This document shows positions 32,033-42,899 of a stretch of 64,000 nucleotides of DNA, in pieces. The notes under the pieces were generated by a model. The model was not told the origin of the DNA. It did not search any database and was given only the letters and a program-made list of their open reading frames with translations. The position numbers were made by a program, and so were the translations under genes. The DNA comes from Skeletonema tropicum (taxonomy: Eukaryota; Bacillariophyta; Thalassiosirophyceae; Thalassiosirales; Thalassiosiraceae): positions 4,091,963-4,155,962 of the forward strand of contig CM074129.1 of assembly GCA_037178625.1 (NCBI GenBank), given 5' to 3'. Every line of letters begins with the position of its first letter. The first letter of the stretch is position 1.

Positions 32033-33311
32033 TTTTGGTTCCAAAATTCAGAGAATCTTTCTTGTCAGTTTCAGTTCTTGCAGCTGGTTTTCACTTGTGG
32101 TACCTGTGCGCACTTTCGCTGCCTCTCCTTAGCCAATGAAGGTAAACAGCAATGATTAAACTATGAAGCTATTCTTCTACATAAAGGTTGGGCATGTCGT
32201 CTCCACGACTCGTCGGACGCACGGCACGAGGCGCCCCACGACTCGTTGTGTGTGGGGCTTGAGGTGATTTCTGTGCTACGGTAAACTACGTATCACTGAT
32301 AGTAAACAAGGAAAGCATCTGTGGATGGCTGAGACGACTCTGAGGTCGACTGGGTGGGAGCTACTTCCGTGGGAAGTAGATCTACCATCTGTACATACTG
32401 TGTAATAATTTTGAAATTTGGTCATCGTTGAGGGATGACTCGGTTAGCGGGCCATCGTTGCTCTCATAAAGTGCTTGAATGGCAGCTAGAGAGAGAGAGT
32501 CCCTTTTGAGCTGGTTTTGATATTTGCTACGCACGTGAGTTCTGTGATAGGGCTGTCCATGAGGAAAGTGTTAGGTGAAAGAGGATGGCTCGGGTATGAA
32601 GTCGTATGTAGTATCATCTTCATCTGTACAATTTAGTGAAAGGTAGAGGGTTTCATCATGGCAACTAGTGTTGGGTGATGACTTGGCTTTGAGCCATTAT
32701 GTTCGCCATAAAGGACGGAGAGGGCTTTGAGTCCGGCTGATCGTTCGCGAAGCAAATTTCTTTGCTAAGTTGGGTGGGCCTGGGCTTTTGAATGAGCCGC
32801 CTTGGTATTAGTTGGCTTGTATTGATTTCCAGATGCTTTCTGCTTGTTGGAGGATGTTGGATGGCGTTTTGGGGGAGTATGCCTGGGTGGCCTGTTGAAG
32901 GCTAATGGAGTGATCTTGTTGTGTAGTTGTTTCGCAGCTAGGCTCTAGATAGCCGAACTCGGCTACCCACAGAGGAAACAGAGGGAGGAAGCAACAAACT
33001 ATTTGTTATGAGTGAATCATTCAGATTTTGGAAATCTAGATACGTACGATTGTCACTCATCTTTAAACATGATATTTAACGGCTACGACTACGACGACTG
33101 ATGATCTTATTTTGGGTTCATCGAAGTCCTCTCATTCAATCATTACATTTCTCTTCCACTGGCAAGTAACTCGTCAACCTTTGCCTTCTCTTGATTTGTT
33201 CTTGCTAAAGCATCTTGACACGTTTGACTGACCCGCCTGCCCCTTCAACTTTCTTGCACAAATCCTCGAAGCTTTGCAATACTACATCCACAGCCACCAA
33301 AGACAAGACAA
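32033..33311. other. Intergenic, no gene seen
   Basis: About 1.3 kb without a credible ORF. The string around 33008-33038 (TGAGTGAATCATTCAGATTT and on) recurs inverted at about 42890-42920, beside a Sel1 relic. Two weakly similar stretches, around 32420-32480 and 32660-32720, suggest an old degenerate tandem duplication. Confidence 0.4.
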
Positions 33312-34025
33312 TCAACACATGTCATCAAGTTCGATATCATCATCATACGGTCCAAAAAAACTCATAATCCAACAAGTCACCACAATCATAACAAAGGAAC
33401 CCACCACATCCTGCACAGCCGTCTCAAAAGGACCACCCCATTTCCCACTATCACGTTCAAAGATGAATGTAAACAACAAAGGCGCCAAAGTCCTAGTCCC
33501 AGTCACACCTGCCGTAACAACACCAATCCACTGAGCTGTATGTAAAAACGACAGTGCAAACGGAACACTCCATCCTCCCATTCCCAACAAAATACCACTC
33601 GATACACCTCCCAATACAAAGCACACCCCAAATACATTGACATCGCTGCAACAACCTCCTTCTCAAACCACACTGCATAATTCTCCACACAAACCTGCGA
33701 ATGACTAATCGCCCTCGTGTCGTCAAAGTGCTCGCATGCAATCAAACATTTCCCGAAACTGCCGATATATAATGGGCAATAGTGATATCAGCACGGTATA
33801 CATACTTGCGCCAATCAAGGTACACAATATCGACCACTGCCGCCCAAAATCATAAAGAGTGTGGGTAGTTCCAAAAGCATTGTGATGAATATGCAAAGGA
33901 TCGTTCGGGGAAGGCACGTTGATAGGCGGTGCAGAGTCCGTCCGTAGAGCTCGGCCTCGTTGGATAGATCTATTTGAGAGGAGGCATTTTTTCGGATCGG
34001 ATGTCGCGAAAGACACTTTCGGCAA
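33312..34025 (-). pseudogene. Broken membrane protein, possibly MgtE/SLC41-like C-terminal domain
   Basis: Minus-strand hydrophobic frames overlap and change at about 33735 and 33620. The last part reads GVSSGILLGMGGWSVPFALS, then LHTAQWIGVVTAGVTGTRTL, then an EDSGKWGGPF-like string (ERDSGKWGGPFETAVQDVVG) and a final span. The GP-T-x-x-D-x-x-G pattern is like the C-terminal membrane domain of MgtE/SLC41 magnesium transporters, but this is a weak match from memory. No ATG opens the upstream frame, and at least two frame changes are needed, so either introns are unrecognised or the gene is dead. Confidence 0.35.
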
Positions 34026-34298
34026 TGTCGACTAGATCTGATATGTGATTGGTGGAGTAGTGCTGATATTATCGGTAGCAGTGGCAGTGGTCTGGTAGTG
34101 TCGAGTGATGATTCATTGGTGGTATAATAGTGTTAGGAGTAGTAAGATAGAGATGATGGAGCTGCGTCATTCCAGTTGCAGGAATGTTGCTTCGGTTGGC
34201 TGGCGGACAAAAAGATAAGTACAGTACCTACCTACCTACCTCTCTAGAGAGGAGAAAGGAGTATGAGATGTACATCATAAGTAACCCGGCGTAAAATG
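34026..34298. other. Spacer before the first Pro/Ser gene block
   Basis: AT-rich with a short ACCTACCTACCT tract near 34228. No gene. Confidence 0.4.
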
Positions 34299-34692
34299 TA
34301 GGGTTATCTCTAAAATTAGGGGTATCCCGACCATCAGTCGTTACAGGTTCCCGAGGTTACACATACAAATAATATAGATAAATAAATAGATAATTTTAAA
34401 TATCTTCCACACACAAATAGATAGGTAGATAGATTATATTAAATATCTTCCACACACAAGCATTCGCAAATCTCTGACGCATCGATGATGGCGAGCACTT
34501 TCCACATACAAACTATAATTCTTCCACATGCATAAGTACGTATGCGATGGCGTCCAGATGGAATTTTCTTTTTAGGTGCGGTGTCGTTTTATTGCTTGTT
34601 TATTTCTCTGTGTACTGTACTTTACTACTGCATGCAGCTTCATCGCATAAGTAATCCAAAATAATAATTTCATTTTCATCATGAAAATCACA
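34299..34692 (+). repeat. Inverted copy of the Pro/Ser gene promoter, with start codon (block 1 left end)
   Basis: This matches the reverse complement of 55072-55433: TAGGGTTATCTC, AGGGGTATCCCGAC, ATCAGTCGTTAC, GCATTCGCAAATC and so on, through the leader and into ATGAAAATCACA at 34681. The match then stops and the sequence jumps to the repeat normally found downstream of the gene. A short fused ORF of about 53 codons begins at this ATG. This end therefore places a promoter pointing inward, opposite to the genes in the block. Confidence 0.75.
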
Positions 34693-35760
34693 AGTCGCAC
34701 CGAACACAGCATCGAGGTCCCCTTTCTCATTTTGCGGCTCACATTTTGGCCCTTGAAAATTCAATTCATACTTTCCGAATCAAGTACTCTATTCACCAAG
34801 AGAAAGCGAATTTGGTACATCCATGTTCTACGCTGGGATTAGCAAAGAGTAACGAAGAAGAAGCCGATGATGATCTCTTAGTATTTTTGCAGACTTCATT
34901 TGCTACGATGCACGATGCAACATACCTACATTGACAAAATAGAAGATCGAATTGGAAATATTAAAGAACAAAAGAGATGATATATATCGATGTTCCTATT
35001 ACTATTACACTTCAGAAGACTTATCTACCACACTTTCAGATTGTTAGCAAATCTTCTCGCATCGATGACTACCTCGATCGATAGTATTCTTACAAACATG
35101 AATCAAAATCTCAAATCTTCCCCTCGATTTTGTCCTGGATCTCTTTGTTTTGTCCCATTGATTCGCCTTCCTCTTGCTCTTGCTTGGGCTTTGCATCATG
35201 GATGGAGCCTCTCACTCTTCACTTTTAGAACCATGGACAGCGGCAGAGGTGACGGCAGAGCTACTAGGCATGTCATCTACAGCGAGGAGGTCAGAAAGGT
35301 TAGTAGCGCGTAGACGACGCGACTTGCCTGATTTACCGGTGGGCATCGCAGAAGGGCTGGAAGATGGTGCGCTGCTTGGCCTCGCAGAAGGGCTGAAACT
35401 TGGCTTAGAAGTTGGCTGAGACGAAGGCGTGCTGCTTGGCCTCGCAGAAGGGCTGATACTTGGCTTTGAAGTTGGCTGAGACGAAGGCGTACTGCTTGGC
35501 CTCATGGAAGGCGAAGGCGAAGGCATACTACTCGGACCTGCAGTCGGAGCTTCAGATTTTGCACTCTTGGCGGCTGCTCGGACAAGGAGGTCAGAAAGGT
35601 CAGCAGTATGTTCACGGATCCTCTTGTTCTTACCAGCGGTAATGGGAGCAACAGCACTGAAGAGTATAGAGATAAAGAGTGTAATGGTGATGGTTGTGAT
35701 CTTCATGATGAAAATGAAATTTTTTTTTTGGATTACTTATGCGATGATGCAGTAGTACAT
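34693..35760. repeat. Pro/Ser gene repeat unit A
   Basis: Contains the conserved plus-strand stretch from AGTCGCACCGAACACAGC through the gene on the minus strand and its start region. It is homologous to units B (35940-37060), C (52514-53700) and D (53890-55140). Confidence 0.8.
35212..35706 (-). CDS. Secreted Pro/Ser-repeat protein, copy A
   Basis: The ORF encodes 164 residues. The signal peptide starts MKITTITITLFISILFSAVAP and is followed by a basic region (KNKRIREHTADLSDLL). The core is tandem SPSARPSSTPSSQPTSKPS-type repeats (PSxxPS), and the C-terminus (SGKSRRLRATNLSDLL) repeats the SDLL motif. Such PSxxPS proteins are frequent in diatoms and are usually thought to be secreted or wall-linked; a specific function is unknown. 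The copies differ chiefly in repeat number. The leader region with GATGAAAATGAAAT is shared among copies. Confidence 0.7.
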   Translation of the reverse strand: MKITTITITLFISILFSAVAPITAGKNKRIREHTADLSDLLVRAAAKSAKSEAPTAGPSSMPSPSPSMRPSSTPSSQPTSKPSISPSARPSSTPSSQPTSKPSFSPSARPSSAPSSSPSAMPTGKSGKSRRLRATNLSDLLAVDDMPSSSAVTSAAVHGSKSEE

Positions 35761-35939
35761 AAAGTAGAGAAATAACAAGCAACAAACAACACTCGCACGT
35801 GCAAGAAAATGTTCTGTATGTGTCTGGATGCCATCATCAGATGGATGCGTCAGATCTTATCGGAAGTTTTGTATGTGTAAGAAGCAGTGCTTGTATGTGT
35901 AAGCGGTTCTTCGTGTGAAATAGTTCTTCGTATTCGTTG

Positions 35940-37060
35940 TTGCCTAGCGGACAATTTTAGATTCTTTGACACGACTGGTGAAATAATGTGGGAGAAAAAA
36001 TGGATTGGCGACGTCCAGTACCGTTTTACATCTCTTTTTCGCAAAATGTATCTGTCAGAAGTCGCACCGAACACGGAATCGATGTTCCCTTTCTCATTTT
36101 GCGGCTCACATTTTGGCCCTTGAAAATTCAATTCATACTTTCCGAATTACTCTATTCACCAAGAGAAAGCGAATTTGGTACATCCATGTACTACGTTGGG
36201 ATAAGCAAAGAGTAACGAAGAAGAAGAAGAAACCGATGATGATCTCTTAGTATTTTTGCAGACTTCATTTGCTACGATGCACGATGCAACATACATTGAG
36301 AAAATAGAAGATCGAATTTGGAAATGTATTAAAGAACATAAGAGATGATATGTATCGATGTTCCTATTACTATTACACTTCAGAAGACTTATCTACCACA
36401 CTTTCAGATTGTTAGCAAATCTCCTCGCATCGATGACTACCTCGATCGATAGTATTCTTACAAACATGAATCGAAATCTTCCCCTTCCCCTCGATTCTCT
36501 CTTGCTCTTGGATCTCTTTGTTTTGTCCCATTGATTCGCCTTCCTCTTGCTCTTGCTCTTGGGCTTTGCATCATGGACGGAGCTTCTCACTCTTCACTTT
36601 TAGAACCATGGACAGCGGCAGAGGTGACGGCAGAGCTACTAGTCATGTCATCTGCAGCGAGGAGGTCAGAAAAGTTAGTAGCGCGTAGACGACGCGACTT
36701 GCCTGATTTACCGGTGGGCCTCGCAGAAGGGCTGGAAGATGGTGCGCTGCTTGGCCTCGCAGAAGGGCTGAAACTTGGCTTAGACGAAGGCGTACTGCTT
36801 GGCTTCATGGAAGGCGAAGGCGAAGGCATACTACTCGGACCTGCAGTCGGAGCTTCAGACTTTGCACTCTTGGCGGCTGCACGAACAAGGAGGTCAGAAA
36901 GGTCAGCAGTATGTTCACGGATCCTCTTGTTCTTACCAGCGGTAATGGGAGCAACAGCGCTGAAGAGGATAGAGATAATGGTGATGGTTGTGATCTTCAT
37001 GATGAAAATGAAATTTTTATTTTGGATTACTTATGCGACGAGCGAAGCGCTGCTGCATGC
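35940..37060. repeat. Pro/Ser gene repeat unit B
   Basis: Starts at the GCGGACAATTTTAGATTCTTTG region and runs through the conserved plus-strand open stretch and the gene on the minus strand. Homologous to units A, C and D. Confidence 0.8.
36587..37000 (-). CDS. Secreted Pro/Ser-repeat protein, copy B
   Basis: The ORF encodes 137 residues, the shortest copy. The signal peptide has lost four residues relative to the others (MKITTITIISILFSAVAP). The basic region and terminal SDLL motif are kept, with fewer PSxxPS repeats. A tandem partner of copy A on the same strand. Confidence 0.7.
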   Translation of the reverse strand: MKITTITIISILFSAVAPITAGKNKRIREHTADLSDLLVRAAAKSAKSEAPTAGPSSMPSPSPSMKPSSTPSSKPSFSPSARPSSAPSSSPSARPTGKSGKSRRLRATNFSDLLAADDMTSSSAVTSAAVHGSKSEE

Positions 37061-37199
37061 AGTAGCAACAAAACATCACACGCACGTGCAAGAAAATGTT
37101 CTGTATGTGTCTGGATGCCAATCAGATATATGCGTCAGATCTCATCGGAAGTTTTGTATGTGTAAGAGATATTTTTTGTATATGTAAGCGGTTCTTCGT

Positions 37200-37560
37200 G
37201 TGAAATAGTTCTTCGTTGTTGCCTCAGCGGACAATTTTAGATTCTTTGTGGTGAGGGTGGAGATAACCCTAACATTGTCTGCGGAGGAACGTCGAAGAAA
37301 TATTTAAGTCCATTATCTCTTCGTAGCGCGTCGTAGCGCAGATGGCGACCAGAGAATATGATACTTTTCTGCAGGGTTGGGTGGTCTTGTTTATTATGAT
37401 ACGTGTGATACACGTGTTTACCGTAGCATGAAATACATATACACCTATTGTACTTCTACTGCAGCACATGTTCGTTATCACTTAGCGTAGATAATGTCGC
37501 CTCTTGAGGGCCCACCAGACGTACTTTAAAATTTCTGTTATATACATATACCTATTGTAC
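37200..37560. repeat. Right flank of Pro/Ser block 1
   Basis: From the GAGATAACCCTA motif (about 37260) on, it matches 55420-55580: TTAGTCC, CTTCGTAGCGC, GCAGA, ATGAT, TTTCTGCAGGGTTGGGT and GTTTACCGTA in the same order. The terminal inverted repeat seen at 55262-55433 is almost lost here. No gene. Confidence 0.65.
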
Positions 37561-37693
37561 TTCAGGCGGTGACAAGCTAATCTTGAGATTCCTATCTAAA
37601 AAGGGGTGAACTGCTGATTCTGGGGGGATTTTTCCTCAGTGATATTATACTTGCTAGCTTTAGCTCTTGACAGAATTAGAATGATATAAATAC

Positions 37694-39170
37694 TAGAGGT
37701 TGGTCTCGTCTCGGTCTCGGCACTGTCCCGAGATTCGAGCCGAGACAGGGTCCGTCGAGACGAGATCCCGGGATATCTCGAGATTTTCAATGAAGAAGGT
37801 TAGCAATGATTAAAAGGGGCAAAACCAACAAATAACTATCTACTATGGACTCTTTAGACAACTTAGTATTCATTGTTCTGGCCAGCATCAATTGGATCCC
37901 CACTCTCATCCTTGTCCTCAAAAGAAGGAGGGAGTAGAAACTCATTCAAAGGGACATCTGGCATGAGTTCATCCCAATTTTTGCGGATGAGGCTTGTATT
38001 TTCTTCAACAAACATGATGCATCGATGCGGCAAGTAACAATGGGATCAATGCAAGATCGCTTTGCTGTAATTACTCTAGCTGCCCTGCTCGAGATTCTTT
38101 CCAAGGGAGCGGACGTTGCTGGAATATCTCACAGGTACTCTCGTGCAAGTGTTGCAAGTTCAGGGAATTGGTGAGCGATTTGTTTCCAACGCTTCAATGG
38201 ATCATTAAACTTTCTTTCTCCATCTTGCATCGGCATTTGCTCCAGGAGTTCGTAAGCTGCAGCTGGGCTTCACATCGGATCCGAATATTGTCATCAGTCA
38301 ATTCGTCATCATTTGCTGCTGCATCGTCGTCGAAGTCAAATGCACCCAAGAAAGCGAAGCTCGTGTCTTCTGATTTAAAAGATACTTGCGGTACTGCAAT
38401 ACTTCCACCTTCACCACCATTATCATTTGTATTTGAATTAGCCTCCTTCTCAACATCAACTATAAGATCTTTGATGAGTTGCATCAACTTATTAGACAAG
38501 GTCGAGTCAATTCATATTCAATAATGGCAATGATGTTCAATTACTACTTACCTTCAAAAGCCAGAACTGCATTACAATGAAAAACATGGTCTGTGCAATA
38601 TGCATGCGCCCAATCCTCATGTGCTCCATTCATACGGATTGCAAACTTTCTCAACTGCTTGTGTCTTGGTTACTACACATCGGACTATCACCCTTCCAAT
38701 GTTTGCAAATGCATTTGTCATCCCAATCTTCTTCGTCGCTCGAAGATTCCGATGGTTTTCGCTCTTTGCATTTGACATCATCGTCTTCGTCACCCGACGA
38801 TTCCAACGATTCGTTCCTGCTGGCAGTAGAAGCTGCATCGGCATCGGTGATAGCATCGACCATGATTTCAGAATAGATGATAGATGAAGATAATGAGTTG
38901 ATCAAAAAAATAATCAAACTCCAATGAACAAGTCTTGTGAACGCACCCAACGGTGTCAAAGGGAGTCTTGTTATGATGTGAGATTGGAATCGTGCTGATG
39001 AAATCAGAAGTAGCCGCAGAAACGAATTGTTCTTCGTCATGGTTGGCTGTGAGAAAGTGATACAAAAAATCCCGAAATGCTCCGAGACAGAGGGTGCCGA
39101 GACGAGACACCTGTCTCGACCCAAAAAATCCCGTCTCGTCTCGGCCGAGTCGAGACGAGACCAACCTCTA
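37694..39170. mobile_element. hAT-type DNA transposon, decayed, perfect 8-bp target duplication
   Basis: The terminal inverted repeats are TAGAGGTTGGTCTCGTCTCG at 37694 and its exact reverse complement ending at 39170; imperfect GAGACGAGAC-rich subterminal repeats follow. The target duplication ATAAATAC flanks both ends (37686-37693 and 39171-39178). The 8-bp duplication and the relic of a hAT dimerisation domain inside (see 37860-38880) place it in hAT. Size 1,477 bp. The transposase is broken, so it is non-autonomous. Confidence 0.92.
37860..38880 (-). pseudogene. hAT transposase remnant
   Basis: The minus strand around 38205-38000 reads DPLKRWKQIAHQFPELATLA then REYL, a stop, then DIPATSAPLERISSRAARV and ITAKRSCID. 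This is the Dimer_Tnp_hAT pattern (WW or RW, FP-L-x-x-LA-R, ATSAPxER, S-R-AG, RxxL). A TGA interrupts it after REYL, and frame changes occur upstream near 38195. Further upstream (38650-38880) an acidic Ser/Asp-rich region with a Cys-x-Cys-x-His string may be part of the N-terminal region. The full DDE core is not seen. Confidence 0.75.
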
Positions 39171-39231
39171 ATAAATACATATTCACTACATCAGTATTGT
39201 TTAGATCTAACTTCTCTTAGACAAGAGAGTA

Positions 39232-42200
39232 CCGTCTTTACCTTAGATCGTGTCCGGATTTTTCTATTGTCCGCACTGTTTTTCCAGGGGTAAGGACGTG
39301 TCCGCATCCTTTTTCGCGGTAGTGTCCGCCCTCAACCGGACACTTTCAAGCACATTTTGCTGCGCTTTGGCAGATCTGTTAGATCCAACACACCGACCAT
39401 GAGAAAATAAGGAGAAATAATAGGTACATAATAATATTATATAACCATGTCGGATGCCATCGAACACTGGTTTAGATCGAAGACCCTACCATGGAATAAT
39501 GAGATCGCTGATTTCCTTGACGATATGGGTTTTGAGGCGGTCGAGCAACTGAAGTTTATTACAAAGGACCATTGGGATGCGCTGTTCTCGACACAAAAAT
39601 ATGTTGTCCAACAAACTGCCGAAAAGGTGTATACGGACTATCTTAACGAAGACATTGATCTGAAGAAGTGTGCAACGGAACTACATCTCAAACCGGCGCC
39701 ATCAGCAGTACAAAAAACACCAGCCAAAAAGGCACGTCATAGGGATGATGGGACTTCAGCTATGCTGGATTCTCTTGGCTTTTCGGTGAAGGTCATTAAA
39801 ACAAGTGAACAAAAGAAAGAGGAAAAAAAGACAGGGAAAGGAAGCGGAGGGCAGAGGAACAGATGGAGCGAGGGGCAGAGCTTAGCGATGATGAGGATGT
39901 TATGGTTGTGGATATGATGGTAGACAATGATAAGGATGAAGATGATGACGACGTTGATGACCGAAAATATCCTGCGCTCCCCCCGTCCAATTGGCATCTC
40001 ACCCGATGCGCACTGTCACAGCATTTGAAAGATCCCGTGGCGTCTGATCATAAACTTGCCTGGGATACTTCTCTTTTACCACCAGATAAACAGCCTGGTA
40101 AGGATGTCACAGATTTAGAAGACACCCTTGGCTACTACAAAGCAGTAGGTTGCGACAAGACAACGAGTGACATTGCCCTAAAGAAAAAAGTTGAGGAGGA
40201 TAGCAAGGTAGCCAGGAAAAACATGGCGAGGTATCACCAGGACAGGGCTCAAACAGCGGATGCAACCAAGTACAACAAATGGAAAAAGAAGTTCGACAAG
40301 TTGAAAGTAGTTAGGGATGAGTTGTGCAATGAAGATGATAATGGGTGCTATCCAAAACGTGTCGCTTACGACAGGAGGGGGGAGGAGTTAATTGATTTAA
40401 TGCTTGAGGTATGTGTTGCTGTGGTGTATTATTATATTATTGTCATTCAGCTATTGCTAAGTTACTTCGTTTCTCTCTACCTCCTCTACACACAGGCTAT
40501 TGATACGGTGTATAACTGTTCTATTGAAGATCGTATTAGTCAGATTAAGTCTTGTATGAAAAGGGAGCAAATCTACGCAAAGAAGAAGGCGACATATGCT
40601 AATATTGCAAATCAAGTGCTGCCCTCAAGAATCGCCAGGGAGTGGAATACAGCCAAGGGAGGACAGCAGAGCAATAAAGTCCGTGTCCTCATTTGCAAGG
40701 CCTTCCAAAGTAACTACACCAATGCTGAAATCGCACTAGAAATAAGAAAGGTGGCGTTCAGAAGATATTACTTTGATGAGAACCGAAAGTCAGAGGATAA
40801 GATCTATGGAACTATCAGTAGGCAGATACGTAGACTCAGACAACATTTCGACGGTGGGCTTCTCAATGATCTGCTTAGTCTTAAGGGTAAAGAGAAGGCA
40901 AAAGCTTTGAAGAAGAAAACCATCAATCCCCATGCTCGCGGGAGGAAACCGCTAGATACTCAAACTGAACTAGAGAAGAAGTTGGGTGAATGGGTTACAA
41001 AGTTGGAGGAGGAGGAGAAACGCATCACTCGTACAATGATTCTCCGCAAGGCATTGGAATTGAATCCAGACTTTTATGGGGGAGACCTTAAGAAATTGAA
41101 GAAGTGGTTCTACTATGGCTTTGTGAAACGTTTCGACCTTTCCATACGTAAGATCGCGAGCGTTGGACAGAAGCTCCCCAAAGACTGGGAAGAAAAAATG
41201 GTCGACATGAGAGGACGAGTCCGACATCGGCAAGGACCTGTGGTGCAACCAGACGGCAGAGTATTGATTACTGGTGTGACAGATCGTTTCTTCTTTAACA
41301 CAGACCATGTTCCTGTGTGGTATGAATCAGTTGGAAACTATACATGGGGTAGAAAGAGCAGCGGTAGACGCACTGTGAAGACCGGGGGGAAAGAAAAGGA
41401 TAGATTCACTGTGCAGCTTGGAGTTGGTAAGGGCGGCACGAAGTTGCCATCCATGGTTCTCTTCAAAGGTGAGAAAGCTCTTCTTCATATGTACTCTACT
41501 GAAATACTTCTTATATCACATTTTGACACATATTTGTTCTGGTTTATTTCAGGTGAGCCAACAAAGTACGATCCAACGAAATCGAAGAGTCATAAATACG
41601 GAAGTAAGAACAGTATTGCACGTGAAATTTATGAACGCAAGCCTGATAAAAATGGGAACCATTACCCACCTCGTGACAAAGCGTACATTACTATATCGAA
41701 GAAGGCTTGCTCAAACCATGCTCTCACCAAGCTCTACCTGAAGAAGATTATCTTGCCCGCTGGTGGATATGATAAAGAGACAGGAGAATGCGACAACAAG
41801 ATTGGTGTGCTGTGGGATGATTTCAAGTCACATTCGACAGCTGAGGTAAAAGACTTTTGCCAATCACTTCCTTTCCTTTCTGTGGATATCTTACCAGGAG
41901 GACTGACTCCATGTGGACAGCCTCTCGACAAAGTGATCAACAAGGTTTTCAAAGGTTACTTCCGTGACTTGTACGATACATACATGCTCAGCGCACCTCT
42001 CACTGAAAAGGGAAATCCTGTGGCTCCATCACGACAGCAATTGGCAACATGGGTTGTTGAGGCCTGGGATAAGATTCCCGAAGAAATGGTTAGAAAGTCC
42101 TGGACTGCATGCGGGTACCCATCGGAAGAGGAGCTTTCTTTTTCCGATAGAGGACAGATTGTGCCTTGGACAGAAGACACCGTACGTGCCATGGTGAAGC

Positions 42201-42485
42201 AGTATTGTGGCCAAGAGGGACTGGACCATCTTGAAGATGTGGAAAATGGGAACGAAGACGACTTTGAAATGATAGATAGTGCATTTGGCATCATTGACGA
42301 CGAGGACGAAGGCAATGCGCAGTTGGATTAGATTAATTTAAGTATTTGTTGTTAGACGTTTACTAAGAAACGCTTGAAAGTGTCCGGATTCTAGAATGTG
42401 TCCGTGCATCCACGCAGGGGGGGTGAACATGTCCGGACTGCAATAGTGGGGTTATGTACACGGACACGATCTAAGGTATAGACGG
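39232..42485. mobile_element. Tc1/pogo-type DNA transposon, apparently complete
   Basis: Both ends read CCGTCT, one variable base, then TACCTTAGATCGTGTCCG inward, with TA on each outer side (39230-39231 and 42486-42487), fitting the TA target of the Tc1/mariner/pogo superfamily. Subterminal GTGTCCG motifs recur several times at each end (left about 39249-39350, right about 42380-42475), as transposase-binding sites often do. Size 3,254 bp. It carries a long transposase gene (39447-42331). It lies only 61 bp from the hAT element. Confidence 0.88.
39447..42331 (+). CDS. DDE transposase in two ORFs joined at a possible -1 frameshift site
   Basis: ORF1 starts at ATG 39447 and has a helical SAM-like N-terminus (HWFRSKTLPWNNEIADFLDD). 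The coding sense moves to the -1 frame at GAA AAA AAG (39822-39830), an A AAA AAG slippery heptamer in the right register, and continues as DRERKRRAEEQ into ORF2. Two GT-AG introns, 40409-40495 (87 bp) and 41469-41552 (84 bp), are both multiples of three without stops. ORF2 has a helix-turn-helix or CENP-B-like region (KKWFYYGFVKRFDLSIRK) and DDE motifs: FFNTDHVPVWYE, GVLWDDFKSH, and TPCGQPLDKVINKVFKGY. It would catalyse cut-and-paste transposition. The spliced, shifted product is about 904 residues. A homopolymer indel could also explain the shift. Confidence 0.8.
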
Positions 42486-42569
42486 TAGGATGACGAAGGA
42501 AATAGTCAAAGTGTACACCACTGGGTAAAAATCACTGGGAAATAAATATTTTTTATTAAATTGTCCCCG

Positions 42570-42750
42570 CCTAATCCACACACACACATACTTAACACAC
42601 ACACACCACACATATTATTCCCATGCCCAGAAGCTTCGCCACTGTCGTCGGTTCTGCGCTGTTTCCGGGGCTAAGTAGCAGTGTCAGCATGCATTCACAT
42701 TCACCTTCGGCTCCCATTACGCCAAGCAATAAGCCTTTATCAACAGTTAC
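42570..42750 (+). repeat. Segment shared with 55590-55805
   Basis: The string CCCATGCCCAGAAGCTTC, then GCCACTGTCGTCGGTTCT, GCGCTGTTTCCGGGGCTAAG, CAGTGTCAGCATGC and GCCAAGCAATAAGCCTTTAT occur in the same order at both places, with small insertions at the second. An (AC)n tract precedes it. It marks the common right flank of the two Pro/Ser blocks. Confidence 0.85.
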
Positions 42751-42760
42751 TTGTCAGACT

Positions 42761-42815
42761 GTCAGGGTAAGAGAAATGAAAGATTTGAGCGAGGGGACAT
42801 CGATGAAACCATGAA
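42761..42815 (+). pseudogene. Relic 1 of the coiled-coil gene 3' end
   Basis: Reads VRVREMKDLSEGTSMKP then stop, against ARAREMKELNERTSMGP and stop at the end of the gene at 24654-30808. The DNA match continues a little past the stop (CCATGAATTATACA against CCATGAATGATACA). Confidence 0.65.
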
Positions 42816-42899
42816 TTATACAATTAAAGATCAACTGGCATTATAGCCGTTCAAATTATAACGTTACTTGGCATGCGATTGTCATTGAGTATTTAGATT

